From Mesorhizobium sp. (GTDB lineage Bacteria > Pseudomonadota > Alphaproteobacteria > Rhizobiales > Rhizobiaceae): a stretch of DNA of 39,416 nt. Numbering within the stretch: position 1 is the first letter of the stretch; each line of letters begins with the position of its first letter. The stretch spans positions 1 to 39,416 of the forward strand of contig NZ_SUEO01000031.1 of assembly GCF_004962925.1 (NCBI RefSeq). Direction: 5' to 3'. Shown here piece after piece: positions 17,110 through 26,273 of this stretch. A program made the translations under genes and the position numbers. Below the pieces are notes generated by a model that had not been told where the DNA came from, searched no databases, and saw nothing but the letters and a program-made list of their open reading frames with translations.

Positions 17110-17931
17110 ATGCCGACCAACCGTATGATGAACGCCACGGGAAAGCGGCTGATCACCACGGCGTTGATGATGGCGCTTGCGGCCAGCGTCGCCGGCTGCG
17201 GAACCAGCAAGTTGACGACCGGTTCCATCTCGCGCTCCAGCGGCAAACCGCTGGAAACCATGTCGGCCAGCGAGTTGCACAATGCGACAGCAGCGCTCGG
17301 TCAGTCCTACGCCAAAAACCCCAACGACAAGCGGATCGCGACGAATTACGCGGCGGCGCTGCAAATGGATGGCGACGCCGACCAGTCGCTCGCCGTAATG
17401 CGCAAGCTGGCGATCGCCCTGCCGAAGGACCGCGACGTGCTCGCCGCCTATGGCAAGGCGCTCGCCGCCAACGGCCAGTTCGAGCCGGCGCTCGATGCCG
17501 TGCGCCGCGCGCAGACGCCGGAATATCCGGACTGGAAGCTGGTGTCGGCGGAAGCCGCGATTCTCGACCAGCTTGGCCAGAGAGACGAGGCGCGCCAGGA
17601 TTATCGCAAGGCGCTGGACCTCAAGCCGAACGAACCTTCGATCCTTTCAAATCTCGGCATGTCCTACGTGCTGGAAGGTGATCTGCGCACGGCCGAAACC
17701 TATATGCGTTCGGCCGCACAGCAGCCGAACGCCGACAGCCGCGTCCGCCAGAACCTGGCGTTGGTCGTCGGCCTGCAGGGCCGCTTCGACGAGGCCGAGA
17801 AGATCGCGTCCCAGGAACTCTCGGCCGAACAGGCGCAAGCGAACGTGGCCTACCTTCGCCAGATGCTCGCTCAGCAGAATGCCTGGAGCCAGCTCAAGGA
17901 CCAGGACAAGGCCAAGCCTGCCACCAACTGA
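17110..17931 (+). CDS. tadD: Flp pilus assembly lipoprotein TadD (TPR)
   Basis: The 273-residue protein begins with a lipoprotein signal (KRLITTALMMALAASVAGC, lipid-accepting Cys about residue 30). Tetratricopeptide repeats follow, covering about residues 65-260 (for example EARQDYRKALDLKPNEPSIL and GDLRTAETYMRSAAQQPN). TadD helps outer-membrane secretin assembly in Tad pilus systems. I prefer the ATG at 17110, with GGAGG ten bases upstream. ATG 17077 is an alternative and is preceded by a duplicated ATGGCCACGT sequence that forms a three-codon ORF. It stands alone on the plus strand and converges with tadC, the last gene of the main cpa operon. Confidence 0.88.
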   Translation: MPTNRMMNATGKRLITTALMMALAASVAGCGTSKLTTGSISRSSGKPLETMSASELHNATAALGQSYAKNPNDKRIATNYAAALQMDGDADQSLAVMRKLAIALPKDRDVLAAYGKALAANGQFEPALDAVRRAQTPEYPDWKLVSAEAAILDQLGQRDEARQDYRKALDLKPNEPSILSNLGMSYVLEGDLRTAETYMRSAAQQPNADSRVRQNLALVVGLQGRFDEAEKIASQELSAEQAQANVAYLRQMLAQQNAWSQLKDQDKAKPATN

Positions 17932-17935
17932 CCGC

Positions 17936-18014
17936 GCCGGCTTTGCCGGCCAGTCCCTCAACTCATCGACATGCCGGAAATTCCAAAGCCGCGTTGCATC
18001 AGCACCGCGGCTTT
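17936..18014. terminator. Two hairpins between convergent tadD and tadC
   Basis: GCCGGC-TTT-GCCGGC (17936-17950) lies 5 bases after tadD. A 9-bp perfect stem AAAGCCGCG (17985-17993) pairs with CGCGGCTTT (18006-18014) just past the tadC stop. Their location between two gene ends suits transcription termination in both directions, but neither has a strong T-tract. Confidence 0.4.
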
Positions 18015-18038
18015 GCGTGCATTGTCGCCTTGGCGAGG

Positions 18039-19055
18039 CTATTGGCTGCTGGATGTCGACGGCCCGCCGAAGATGCCGCGCTGGCTCACCTGGATGCCTG
18101 CAGGACCCAGAATGATGGCGAACAGCACCGGAAGGAAGAACAGGATCATCGGCACGGTGAGCTTCGGCGGCAAGGCCGCGGCCTTCTTCTCGGCGGCGTT
18201 CATGCGCATGTCGCGGCTTTCGCTGGCAAGCACGCGCAGCGCATGCGCCACCGGCGTGCCGTAGCGCTCAGCCTGGACCAGCGCCTGCGACACCGACTTG
18301 ACCGATTCCAGGCCGGTGCGACTTGCAAGGTTCTCGTAAGCCTGCTTGCGTTCCTGCAAGTAGGAAAGTTCGGCATTGGTCAGGATGAACTCTTCGGCAA
18401 GCGCCACCGATTGCGCGCCGATCTCATCCGCGACCTTGCGAAACGCTGCCTCTACCGACATGCCTGATTCGACGCAAATCAGCATCAGATCGAGCGCGTC
18501 CGGCCACGCCATCTGGATCGACTGCTTGCGCTTGGTGGCGCGGTTGTTGACATAGAGCACCGGCGCGTAAAAACCCGCATAGGCGACGACGACGCAGACA
18601 AACAGTTTGATGAGAGGCGGCTGCTCCGGCAATCCTCCGAGCACGAACAGATACATCGCGGCCAGCGCAAAGCCGATAAAGGGCAGGACCAGACGGAAGA
18701 AAAGGAAACGCGTCAGCGGATTCTGTCCGCGAAAGCCAGCAACCTTGAGTTTCTGCAACGTGCCTTCATCGGCAAGGGCGCGCCTCAGGTCCATCCGGTC
18801 GACAATATTTCGCATGCCGATCGACTGTTGCTCGCGCAGGCCCTTGCGGCGGCGATCGGCCTCGACGGCAAGCCGCGCACGCTGCTTGGCGCGCAATTCG
18901 TCGCGCTCCAGCGCTACGGATTTCATGCGCGCCTTGAGCTGGTTTCCACCAAAGGCAGGCAGTAGCGTGAAGACGGTCGCAAACACCGCGATGCCGACCA
19001 GCAAGGCAATCAGGAATGTTGGGTCGGTAAGGGTTTTGACGACATTTTCGGTCAT
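18039..19055 (-). CDS. tadC: Tad pilus inner-membrane protein TadC (type II secretion F family)
   Basis: The 338-residue protein has an N-terminal membrane helix (LIALLVGIAVFATVFTLLP), a long charged coiled region, and a T2SSF domain from about residue 180 (MAWPDALDLMLICVESGMSVEAAF) with further membrane helices, ending in LFAIILGPAGI. TadB and TadC form the inner-membrane platform on which the CpaF ATPase acts. It is the last gene of the minus-strand cpaB-tadC operon, 12 bases after tadB. Confidence 0.9.
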   Translation of the reverse strand: MTENVVKTLTDPTFLIALLVGIAVFATVFTLLPAFGGNQLKARMKSVALERDELRAKQRARLAVEADRRRKGLREQQSIGMRNIVDRMDLRRALADEGTLQKLKVAGFRGQNPLTRFLFFRLVLPFIGFALAAMYLFVLGGLPEQPPLIKLFVCVVVAYAGFYAPVLYVNNRATKRKQSIQMAWPDALDLMLICVESGMSVEAAFRKVADEIGAQSVALAEEFILTNAELSYLQERKQAYENLASRTGLESVKSVSQALVQAERYGTPVAHALRVLASESRDMRMNAAEKKAAALPPKLTVPMILFFLPVLFAIILGPAGIQVSQRGIFGGPSTSSSQ

Positions 19056-19067
19056 GCGCTCGAAATC

Positions 19068-20081
19068 CTAAACTTCGAAGTTCATCATCTTGCGCATCAC
19101 CAGGATGCCTATCGACATCCAGACCGCCGAGCAACCTAGGATCAGATTGCCGGCGCTGGTGGTAAACAGAGGCATGATATAGTTCGGGCTTGTCAGGTAG
19201 ACGAGAAAGGCGACGACGAAAGGCAACGCACCGATGATCACGGCGGACGCCTTCGCTTCCATGGACAGCGCCTGGACCTTGGCTTTCATTTTCTTGCGGT
19301 CGCGAAGCACGCGCGAAAGGTTGCCCAGCGCCTCGGAAAGATTGCCGCCGGCCTGGGACTGGATCTGGATGACGATACCGAAGAAGCTCGCCTCGGTGCA
19401 CGGCATTGTCTCGGCCATGCGCAAGCTGGCGTCGGGGATCGACAGGCCCATTTGCTGCGAATCGACGATGCGGCGGAACTCGGTCTTGACCGGTTCGGGA
19501 GATTCGTTGGCGATCAGGCGGATGGCGTCGTTCAGCGGCAGGCCGGATTTGACCGCACGCACGATGATGTCGAGCGCGTTCGGAAATTCGTTGAGGAACG
19601 CCTTGACCCGGCGAGCGCGGCAAAACGAGACGAACCAGCGTGGCAGTCCGAGAGCGCCGACCAGCAGCGCACCTGGCAAGACAAGCAGCGGCGCGCCGAT
19701 GAAATACGCAAGAAACGTAAGGACGGCGCCGCAAACGGCTGAGTAGAGATAGAAGCGCTCGAGCGAGACCTTCATGCCCGCCTGACGGATCTGGGCCTTC
19801 AGTGGCGGCTTCTTGACGATGCTCTGGTTGGTTTTCTGCTTCTGCTCGAGATCCTTCAGCGAATCCTGGACCGATTTGCGGCGCTTGGCCGCTTCCGCCA
19901 CGCGATCGCGCGAGGCCTTGACCACGTCACGATCCGTCTCGGCGGTCTTGATCGTTTCAAGCCGCCTGCCGACTTGCTTCTCGGTGCTGATCCGGTTGAA
20001 CAGAAAAGCATAGGCGACCGCGCCGGCGCTGAAGCCGGCGAGCACGATGAATGCCAATACGGTGCCGTCAATTCCGAACAT
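19068..20081 (-). CDS. tadB: Tad pilus inner-membrane protein TadB (type II secretion F family)
   Basis: The 337-residue protein has one N-terminal membrane helix, a basic, charged cytoplasmic stretch (residues about 30-100), two membrane helices, a T2SSF domain (FPNALDIIVRAVKSGLPLNDAI near 170, GGNLSEALGNLSRVLRDRKKM near 245) and two C-terminal helices. With TadC it forms the inner-membrane platform for Flp pilus extrusion. It follows cpaF after 29 bases and precedes tadC by 12. Confidence 0.9.
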   Translation of the reverse strand: MFGIDGTVLAFIVLAGFSAGAVAYAFLFNRISTEKQVGRRLETIKTAETDRDVVKASRDRVAEAAKRRKSVQDSLKDLEQKQKTNQSIVKKPPLKAQIRQAGMKVSLERFYLYSAVCGAVLTFLAYFIGAPLLVLPGALLVGALGLPRWFVSFCRARRVKAFLNEFPNALDIIVRAVKSGLPLNDAIRLIANESPEPVKTEFRRIVDSQQMGLSIPDASLRMAETMPCTEASFFGIVIQIQSQAGGNLSEALGNLSRVLRDRKKMKAKVQALSMEAKASAVIIGALPFVVAFLVYLTSPNYIMPLFTTSAGNLILGCSAVWMSIGILVMRKMMNFEV

Positions 20082-20110
20082 CGATCCCGGCCCCTACGCC
20101 TCCGAATGCT

Positions 20111-21616
20111 TCAGTCAGCGCGTTTCTCCATCGCCTCGAGCGCATTGGCGAGGCGCTGTTCCTCGCCGTAGTAGCGGGCGCGCTCCCAGAAATGCGGACG
20201 ACCGATGCCTGTCGACACGTGCTCGCCCAGCAGCCTGCCGTTCGCGTCCTCGCCTTTGATGTTGTAGAGGACGATGTCCTGCGTGATGATGACATCGCCC
20301 TCCATTCCGATCACCTCGGTGATGTGGGTGATACGCCGCGATCCGTCGCGCAGGCGTGCGGCTTGGATGATCACGTCCACGGAACCGACCACGATTTCGC
20401 GCACGGTTTTCTGCGGCAGCGTGTAGCCGCCCATCGCGATCATCGATTCGATACGGTTCAGGCATTCGCGCGGGCTGTTCGAGTGGATCGTGCCCATCGA
20501 GCCGTCATGACCGGTGTTCATCGCCTGCAGAAGATCGAACACTTCAGGTCCGCGCACTTCGCCGACGATGATGCGCTCGGGCCGCATGCGCAGGCAGTTC
20601 TTGACCAGGTCGCGCATGGTCACCTCGCCCTCGCCCTCGAGGTTGGGCGGGCGGGTTTCCAGACGCACGACATGCGGCTGCTGCAATTGCAGCTCGGCCG
20701 AGTCCTCGCAGGTGATGACGCGTTCCTCGCGGTCGATATAGTTGGTCAGGCAGTTGAGCAGCGTCGTCTTGCCCGAGCCGGTGCCGCCCGAAATGACGAT
20801 GTTGCAGCGAACGCGGCCGATGATCTTGAGAATCTCGGCGCCATGCGGCGAAATGGCACCGAACTTGACCAGCTGATCGAGCGTCAGCTTGTCCTTTTTG
20901 AACTTGCGGATGGTGAGCGCGGTGCCGTCGATGGCGAGCGGCGGCGCGATGACGTTGACGCGGGAACCATCGGGAAGGCGTGCGTCGCAGATCGGGCTCG
21001 ATTCATCGACGCGGCGGCCAACCTGGCTGACGATGCGCTGACAGATGTTGAGAAGCTGCTGGTTATCGCGGAAACGAATTCCGGTCTGCTCGACCTTCCC
21101 GTTGACCTCGATGTAGACGTCCTTGGAACCGTTGACCATGATATCGGCGATGTCGTCGCGGGCGAGCAATGGCTCCAGAGGCCCGTAACCCAGGACGTCA
21201 TTGCAGATGTCGTCGAGCAGTTCTTCCTGTTCGGCGATCGACATCGCAAAATTCTTGATCGCGATGATGTCGTTGACGATGTCGCGGATTTCTTCGCGCG
21301 CGCTTTCGGGGTCGAGCTTGGCGAGCTGCGACAGGTCGATCGTGTCGATGAGCGCGGCGAAGACCTGGCTCTTGGTGTCGTAGTAGGCTTCGCTCTTTTC
21401 GCGCTGGATCCTTTTCGGCTCCGGTGCCAGTGGCGGCGCCTCGACAGCGCGGCGCGCGAGCGGGGCCGCAGACGTGCCAAGCAGTGGCGGCGCGGGTTTG
21501 GCAAGAACCGACGTTTCCGCAGGGTTTGCCGCCGCCGGCGCGGCAGGCGCAGGTGCCGGCTGACGGAATTCCGGGGTGAACCGGCTGCCGTCGTCGCTAC
21601 CTCTTTTACCAAACAT
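20111..21616 (-). CDS. cpaF: Tad pilus secretion ATPase CpaF/TadA
   Basis: The 501-residue protein has a proline/alanine-rich N-terminal linker (residues about 10-70) and then the VirB11/PulE-type ATPase. Walker A is [11 protein letters not shown] near residue 280, the Asp box follows ([13 protein letters not shown]), Walker B is [15 protein letters not shown], and a His box is in [13 protein letters not shown]. It powers Flp pilus polymerisation and probably retraction. It is in the same operon as cpaE (29 bases upstream) and tadB (29 bases downstream). Confidence 0.95.
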   Translation of the reverse strand: MFGKRGSDDGSRFTPEFRQPAPAPAAPAAANPAETSVLAKPAPPLLGTSAAPLARRAVEAPPLAPEPKRIQREKSEAYYDTKSQVFAALIDTIDLSQLAKLDPESAREEIRDIVNDIIAIKNFAMSIAEQEELLDDICNDVLGYGPLEPLLARDDIADIMVNGSKDVYIEVNGKVEQTGIRFRDNQQLLNICQRIVSQVGRRVDESSPICDARLPDGSRVNVIAPPLAIDGTALTIRKFKKDKLTLDQLVKFGAISPHGAEILKIIGRVRCNIVISGGTGSGKTTLLNCLTNYIDREERVITCEDSAELQLQQPHVVRLETRPPNLEGEGEVTMRDLVKNCLRMRPERIIVGEVRGPEVFDLLQAMNTGHDGSMGTIHSNSPRECLNRIESMIAMGGYTLPQKTVREIVVGSVDVIIQAARLRDGSRRITHITEVIGMEGDVIITQDIVLYNIKGEDANGRLLGEHVSTGIGRPHFWERARYYGEEQRLANALEAMEKRAD

Positions 21617-21645
21617 GATCGACTACCAATTCCGCTACGAAAGCA

Positions 21646-22929
21646 TCACTTCTTGCTGCGCGAGAGCTTGCCAAGGAGATTGCCCAGGCCTGCTTTCTTT
21701 CTCACCTTGATTTCGCTGCGCCCGGTCAGCACATGCGCAATCTCGTTGACCATACCGACGACCTGGTTCTTGGCATCCATTTCACCGAGCATGCGCCCAT
21801 TATTGGCGGCATTTCCGAACAGCAGCGGCTCGAAAGGAATCACCGACATCGGCGACAGGCCGAGCGAGTCGGCGAAGTCGGATGACGCAATCTCCGGGCG
21901 CTTTGGCACGCCTGCCTGATTGATGATCAGCTTGGGCGGCGGATCATTCGGGCGAAGCCGTTTGAACATGTCGACGAGATTCTTGGTGTTGCGCAGATTG
22001 GCCAGCTCCGGCGTCGCTGTGATCACGATCTCGTCGGCCTTGACCAGCGTGTTCTTGGTCCAGCCTGTCCAGATGTGCGGGACATCGAGCACCAGAAGCG
22101 GCACACTGCGCTGGGCCGTGTCGATAAGCTGCATGAAGGCGTCGGGATCGAAATCGTAGACCCGGTCGAGCGTTGAAGGCGCTGCAAGCAGCGACAGGTG
22201 CTCGGCGCACTGGGCAAGCAGCCGGTCGAGGTAGACCTCGTCGACGCGCTCCGGTGAGAAGACGGCCTCGGCAATGCCTTGCGCCGGATCCTGATCGAAA
22301 TTGATGTTGGCCGTTCCGAAAGCCAGGTCAAGATCGGCGACGACCACTTCCGATTTGAACAGGGACGACATCGCCCAGGCCACATTGTGGGCAATGGTCG
22401 AGGACCCGACGCCGCCCTTGGCGCCGATGAAGGCGATCGAGCGGCCGATCGGCTCGGCCTCCGGATCAACGAAAATCGACGATATCACGCTGACGATGTC
22501 GGCCATCGACACCGGCGCGATGACATATTCGGAAATGCCGGAGCGGATGAGCTCGCGGTAAAGGCCGACATCATTGTAGTGGCCGATGACCACGACCTTG
22601 GAGGTCGGATCGCAATATTCGGAGAGCTGCGTGAGTTGCTCGAGCAATTGCGTCGGCTCGCTGCGCGATTCCAGCAGGATCAGGTTCGGTGTCGGCGCCG
22701 ATTGGTAGAATTCGATGGCGGTGGCGATGCCGCCCATATGGACCTTCAGATGGGCCTTCGCCATGCGGCGATCCTCGCCGGCGCGCTCGACCGGATTGGC
22801 AACGCCTTCGGTCTCGCAAAATGCCTGGATCGAAATGCGCGGAATCGGCCGCAACGCCTGCATGGCGGCGATATCCTGCTGCGAGGTTTCGCCGCCGTCC
22901 AGCCCTGCGTCGTAAGCAAGATTGCTCAT
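21646..22929 (-). CDS. cpaE: Tad pilus localisation protein CpaE/TadZ (ParA/MinD-like)
   Basis: The 427-residue protein has an N-terminal receiver-like domain (about residues 60-155) and a MinD/ParA ATPase domain. The P-loop is KGGVGSST (residues 171-178), where the Lys normally preceding the final Ser/Thr is replaced by Ser; this atypical P-loop is known for CpaE/TadZ. DLDLAFGTANINF and LLVLDVPHIW are the following motifs. CpaE places the pilus machinery at the pole; in Caulobacter this depends on PodJ, and a PodJ-like gene opens this window. It is 34 bases after cpaD. Confidence 0.93.
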   Translation of the reverse strand: MSNLAYDAGLDGGETSQQDIAAMQALRPIPRISIQAFCETEGVANPVERAGEDRRMAKAHLKVHMGGIATAIEFYQSAPTPNLILLESRSEPTQLLEQLTQLSEYCDPTSKVVVIGHYNDVGLYRELIRSGISEYVIAPVSMADIVSVISSIFVDPEAEPIGRSIAFIGAKGGVGSSTIAHNVAWAMSSLFKSEVVVADLDLAFGTANINFDQDPAQGIAEAVFSPERVDEVYLDRLLAQCAEHLSLLAAPSTLDRVYDFDPDAFMQLIDTAQRSVPLLVLDVPHIWTGWTKNTLVKADEIVITATPELANLRNTKNLVDMFKRLRPNDPPPKLIINQAGVPKRPEIASSDFADSLGLSPMSVIPFEPLLFGNAANNGRMLGEMDAKNQVVGMVNEIAHVLTGRSEIKVRKKAGLGNLLGKLSRSKK

Positions 22930-22963
22930 TGTCAGTTCTTTCCGTGACCTGCGCGGCTCAAGC

Positions 22964-23701
22964 TCAATATTCCACTTCGGAATTGCCGAGGAACTCGTCC
23001 GAAATGCCTCTTTGGCGGTAGACGTCGATCACCTCGCCGCGATTTTCCGCATCGATATCGGATTGCTTGCGCGGCCCGATCAGATCGGCCGGGTTGGCCA
23101 TCTGGGCGGCAAGATTATTCTGATAAGAGCAGCCGAAATCGGCGTAGTGCTTGTTTTCCGACGTCTCCAGCAGATCTTCAGGCCAGCGCCCGCATCTATC
23201 GGTCTGGGCCTTCACCGAGACATAGGCGACGCGGATCGGCGCGGACGCTTCGGCCGATAGCGACTGGTAGGCGGTCACGACGATCCGGTTGCGGCTGATG
23301 CCGCTTGCGATCGCAAGCCGGGCGAAATCGCGACCGGCTGCAGTCGCGGCGATCTCGTTGGCCGAACCGCTCGGGATCGAGATCGTCAGCGCCGGAGCGG
23401 CACTCTTGTCGTAGCCGTCCAGGAAACCCAGAAGCGTTGCGCGTTGAGAACCGGTCATCCCGCGATCGCCGGCGCCGACCGGAAGGTCGATCTTCTGGAT
23501 CTTCTCAGCGATCACGATCGGATGCGTGGTGCGATAGTCGTCCGGAACAGCACCAACCGTGATGCTGTCCCGCTTGGCGCAGCCCGCCAGCAATGCCGCG
23601 ACCGCGATCGCGAGGACCGGAATGGCCGGCCGGTAGATCCGCGAACGGCCGGGCCGCATCGCTGCGATGATCGTCCTTGGCTTCGATGCTGACTGAGACA
23701 T
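22964..23701 (-). CDS. cpaD: Tad pilus assembly lipoprotein CpaD
   Basis: The 245-residue lipoprotein has a signal peptide with lipobox ALLAGC (Cys about residue 41), followed by the CpaD domain (DDYRTTHPIVIAEK, then GRCGRWPEDLL-like RCGRWP, and YADFGCSYQNNLAAQMANPADLIGPR near residue 190). It works with the CpaC secretin at the outer membrane. It lies 14 bases after cpaC and 34 before cpaE. Confidence 0.92.
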   Translation of the reverse strand: MSQSASKPRTIIAAMRPGRSRIYRPAIPVLAIAVAALLAGCAKRDSITVGAVPDDYRTTHPIVIAEKIQKIDLPVGAGDRGMTGSQRATLLGFLDGYDKSAAPALTISIPSGSANEIAATAAGRDFARLAIASGISRNRIVVTAYQSLSAEASAPIRVAYVSVKAQTDRCGRWPEDLLETSENKHYADFGCSYQNNLAAQMANPADLIGPRKQSDIDAENRGEVIDVYRQRGISDEFLGNSEVEY

Positions 23702-23715
23702 GTCCGCTTCCCCGG

Positions 23716-25245
23716 TTACTTGTAGATGAAGCCGACAACGCCGTGGTAACGGCCGTTGGGCTTGTCGGTCTGCATGGTGCCGTAGACGCGATTGACACGG
23801 CCAAGGAACATGCCGGCGCCATCGCTGGCCGCGTTGAAATTGTCGTCCGGCTTGGCAAGCTCGTTGCGCGCCACCGGCTTTACCAGGTAGGGCGTGATGA
23901 TGATGACGAGCTCGGTCTCGTTGCGGACGAAATCCCGGCTGCGGAAGAGAGCACCGAGCACTGGAATCTTGGTCAGACCAGGCAAGCCGTTGACGGCTTG
24001 CCTGAGATCGTCGCGGACAAGGCCGGCAATCATCATCGAGCCGCCCGAAGGCAGTTCCACTGTCGTGTCGGCCAAGCGTTTGCGGAGCGAGAGGGCGTTC
24101 ATGCCGGGGCTTGTTACGCCCTCGGACAAAGATACTGATCCCTCCGTTGTCGGCTCAGAAACTGACGTCCTGACCTTCAGGCTGATGCGGCCAGGAGATA
24201 GCACCACCGGCTGGAATTCCAGGCCAATGCCGTATTCGATCTTCTCGACTGAATACGTCTTCAAACCGGTCTGGTTATCGTTTGATACGGCTTGGGAAAC
24301 GCTGGTCACCATATTATATTCGCCGCCGACTTTGAAGGTCGCCTTCTCGCCGGATACGGCCGTCAATGTTGGCTCGGCCAGGGTTTTCATGACGCCTGAC
24401 TGTTCCATGGCGTTGATGTAGGCCTGCAGCGTCGAGCTGCCGATAGCGAGGCCCGAGTTCGACAGCGACTTGCCTAAACCGGTGAAATTGTCGCTTACCG
24501 CACTCCAACTGATGCCATTGCTGCTGCCGTTGCCGACCATGTTGACGCCGAGCTGCTTCATCACCGAGCGGCTGACTTCGGCAACCGTCACCTTCAGCGT
24601 CACCTGGTCGTCACCGATGATCTGCAGCAGGTTGACGATCTTGCTGACGCGGCGCTCGGAATCCGGATTGTCGATGTCGACACCGGCTTCGGCCGAGCCG
24701 CCGGAGGCGGTCTGCGAATATTGTCCCGTGGTCGCTTCACCGCCGGACACGAAGATGGTGGCCAGATCGACCGCGCGTTTGGCATCCAGGGGAGTGTCCA
24801 CGGTTCCGGTCAGGACGACGTTGTCGTTCAGCAATTCGACCGTGATGGTCGATGACGGGATGAAGCGCCTGATATAGTCTTCCAGCCCGGCGACGTCGCG
24901 TTCGACTGCCAGATCCAGGCTGACGATCTGTTCGCCATTGGGGCCGAAGACGAAGATGTTGGTGTCGCCCACCGCCTTTCCGAACAGATAGATGCGCCGG
25001 GCGGTGCGGGTCACCGCATCGGCAACCGCCGGGTTGGCGACGAGAATATCATAGGCATCGCTCGGCAGGTCGATGACCACCGATTTGTTGAGACCGAGCT
25101 TGACGCGCTGGGTGGCGGTCGAAGCCGACACCTCGGCGTTCCTGCCCGCCGCATTCGCCTCCACGACACCGTGCGCATTCGTTCCGAGAAGAAACAGGCC
25201 GATCGCCGCAGCCAGGGTGACCGGCAGTCCAGCGTGTAGCCTCAT
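23716..25245 (-). CDS. cpaC: Tad pilus outer-membrane secretin CpaC/RcpA
   Basis: The 509-residue protein has an N-terminal signal peptide (LAAAIGLFLLGTNAHG), a pilus-type N-terminal domain (LGLNKSVVIDLPSDAYDILVANP), a BON-like segment (DNVVLTGTVDTPLDA) and a C-terminal secretin domain (LQAYINAMEQSGVMKTLAEP, VELPSGGSMMIAGLVRDD, VPVLGALFRSRDF-like end). It forms the outer-membrane channel for the pilus. The ATG overlaps the cpaB stop by four bases. Confidence 0.94.
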   Translation of the reverse strand: MRLHAGLPVTLAAAIGLFLLGTNAHGVVEANAAGRNAEVSASTATQRVKLGLNKSVVIDLPSDAYDILVANPAVADAVTRTARRIYLFGKAVGDTNIFVFGPNGEQIVSLDLAVERDVAGLEDYIRRFIPSSTITVELLNDNVVLTGTVDTPLDAKRAVDLATIFVSGGEATTGQYSQTASGGSAEAGVDIDNPDSERRVSKIVNLLQIIGDDQVTLKVTVAEVSRSVMKQLGVNMVGNGSSNGISWSAVSDNFTGLGKSLSNSGLAIGSSTLQAYINAMEQSGVMKTLAEPTLTAVSGEKATFKVGGEYNMVTSVSQAVSNDNQTGLKTYSVEKIEYGIGLEFQPVVLSPGRISLKVRTSVSEPTTEGSVSLSEGVTSPGMNALSLRKRLADTTVELPSGGSMMIAGLVRDDLRQAVNGLPGLTKIPVLGALFRSRDFVRNETELVIIITPYLVKPVARNELAKPDDNFNAASDGAGMFLGRVNRVYGTMQTDKPNGRYHGVVGFIYK

Positions 25246-26054
25246 TGCCTTGCCCCCACTTCGGAAACTTCGCCCGACTTGATCAATCGCACTGTTCCGC
25301 GCCGCCCATTGCCGGAAACGAGATAGTCGGCCTCGCCCAGATTCTTCTCCTGGGTGTCGCTGACCGACCGCAGCGCCAATGTCAGGCGATCCGCCATCTG
25401 CTGGGCGACGGTGATGATTTCCGCCTGCTGCGGTGTCAGTTCCAGCGTGGCGGTCTGACCGACCCTGGTCCTCTTGCCTTCCTCGTCCTCCTGGATTGTC
25501 TGGTCGATTGCCAGGACGCGAATGTTCTTGAGGATGGTTTCTGTCGTAAAACCGCTGCCGCCATTCGCGGCATCGGCTCTGCGGGTCATGATCACGTCGA
25601 CGAAATCGTTGGGAAGAATGAAGCCGCCGGCCGAGGTGTCGGCCGATACGGCTGTGGCGACGGCCCGCATGCCGGAGGGCAGGATGGACGACATGAAGCT
25701 CTGTCCCTCGCCGATCAGCTTGGAGCGCCGCAATGGCTCGCCGGCATACATCGCCACACGGGCGACACCGCCTTTCAGCTTCTCAAGCGCTTCGGGCTCC
25801 GCGGCGCGGGTTATGAAATTCGCGTTGATGCCGTCGGCCGGCCAGGACTGCCAGCTGATATTGTTCTCCAGCGGGCTGCCCATCGGAACGTCGCCGGACA
25901 GGACAAGCACGTCCTGCAGCGCGATTGCCGGCGCCGAGGGGCCGGAATCGACGATTTGAGGCGGCGGAGCCGCCACCATGTTTTTTGCAACATAGCCTGC
26001 GCCACCCGCCGCGGCCACCGCCACGCCTAGAATGATCAGTCGGGATGCTGGCAT
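25242..26054 (-). CDS. cpaB: Tad pilus assembly protein CpaB/RcpC
   Basis: The 270-residue protein has an N-terminal membrane anchor (RLIILGVAVAAAGGAGYVA), an SAF-like domain (VLVLSGDVPMGSPLENNISWQSWP) and the RcpC domain (VATAVSADTSAGGFILPNDFVDVIMTRR). The ATG at 26054 has an AAGGGG Shine-Dalgarno 9-10 bases upstream; a longer frame from a TTG at 26114 is less likely. It is the first gene of the cpaBCDEF-tadBC transcription unit, downstream of a terminator and an AT-rich promoter region. Its exact role in secretin assembly or gating is not settled in the literature I know. Confidence 0.9.
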   Translation of the reverse strand: MPASRLIILGVAVAAAGGAGYVAKNMVAAPPPQIVDSGPSAPAIALQDVLVLSGDVPMGSPLENNISWQSWPADGINANFITRAAEPEALEKLKGGVARVAMYAGEPLRRSKLIGEGQSFMSSILPSGMRAVATAVSADTSAGGFILPNDFVDVIMTRRADAANGGSGFTTETILKNIRVLAIDQTIQEDEEGKRTRVGQTATLELTPQQAEIITVAQQMADRLTLALRSVSDTQEKNLGEADYLVSGNGRRGTVRLIKSGEVSEVGARQ

Positions 26055-26145
26055 TTGTCCGAACCCCTTGGCAAACCACTTAGCCAAGCCGGACCTTGCA
26101 GCGGCAATCGTCAAAACAAGGTTAATATAATGCTTACGATCGTGA

Positions 26146-26160
26146 TTAATTTAAGGTTTA
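26146..26160. promoter_or_regulatory. CtrA-like box upstream of cpaB
   Basis: TTAA-TTTAAGG-TTTA matches TTAA-N7-TTAA at 7 of 8 positions, with an overlapping TTAA-N7-ATAA at 26151-26165. It lies about 90 bases before the cpaB ATG in an AT-rich stretch (26115-26180) between the cpaA terminator and cpaB. Confidence 0.4.
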
Positions 26161-26190
26161 CATAAATTTGAAGCATCCGGTTCTGCCCGC

Positions 26191-26212
26191 AAAAAAGGCG
26201 GCCAGTCCGCCT
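26191..26212 (-). terminator. Intrinsic terminator after cpaA
   Basis: Read on the minus strand, AGGCGG-ACTGG-CCGCCT forms a 6-bp stem directly followed by six T. It lies about 60 bases after the cpaA stop and separates cpaA from cpaB. Confidence 0.75.
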
Positions 26213-26273
26213 GCTCCAACGCCAAATCGAAATAGTGGACGGCTGATCTGACGTGGGAAGCTTGGCGAGAGAA

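Noticed and set aside
16992..17282. N-terminal extension of the M17 peptidase frame
   Set aside because: The extra 97 codons overlap the tadD promoter and start and do not look like peptidase sequence; ATG 16991 gives the family start.
20051..21919. 622-codon open frame antisense to cpaF and the cpaE end
   Set aside because: cpaF and cpaE on the other strand have full family motifs; this frame has none and is a shadow.
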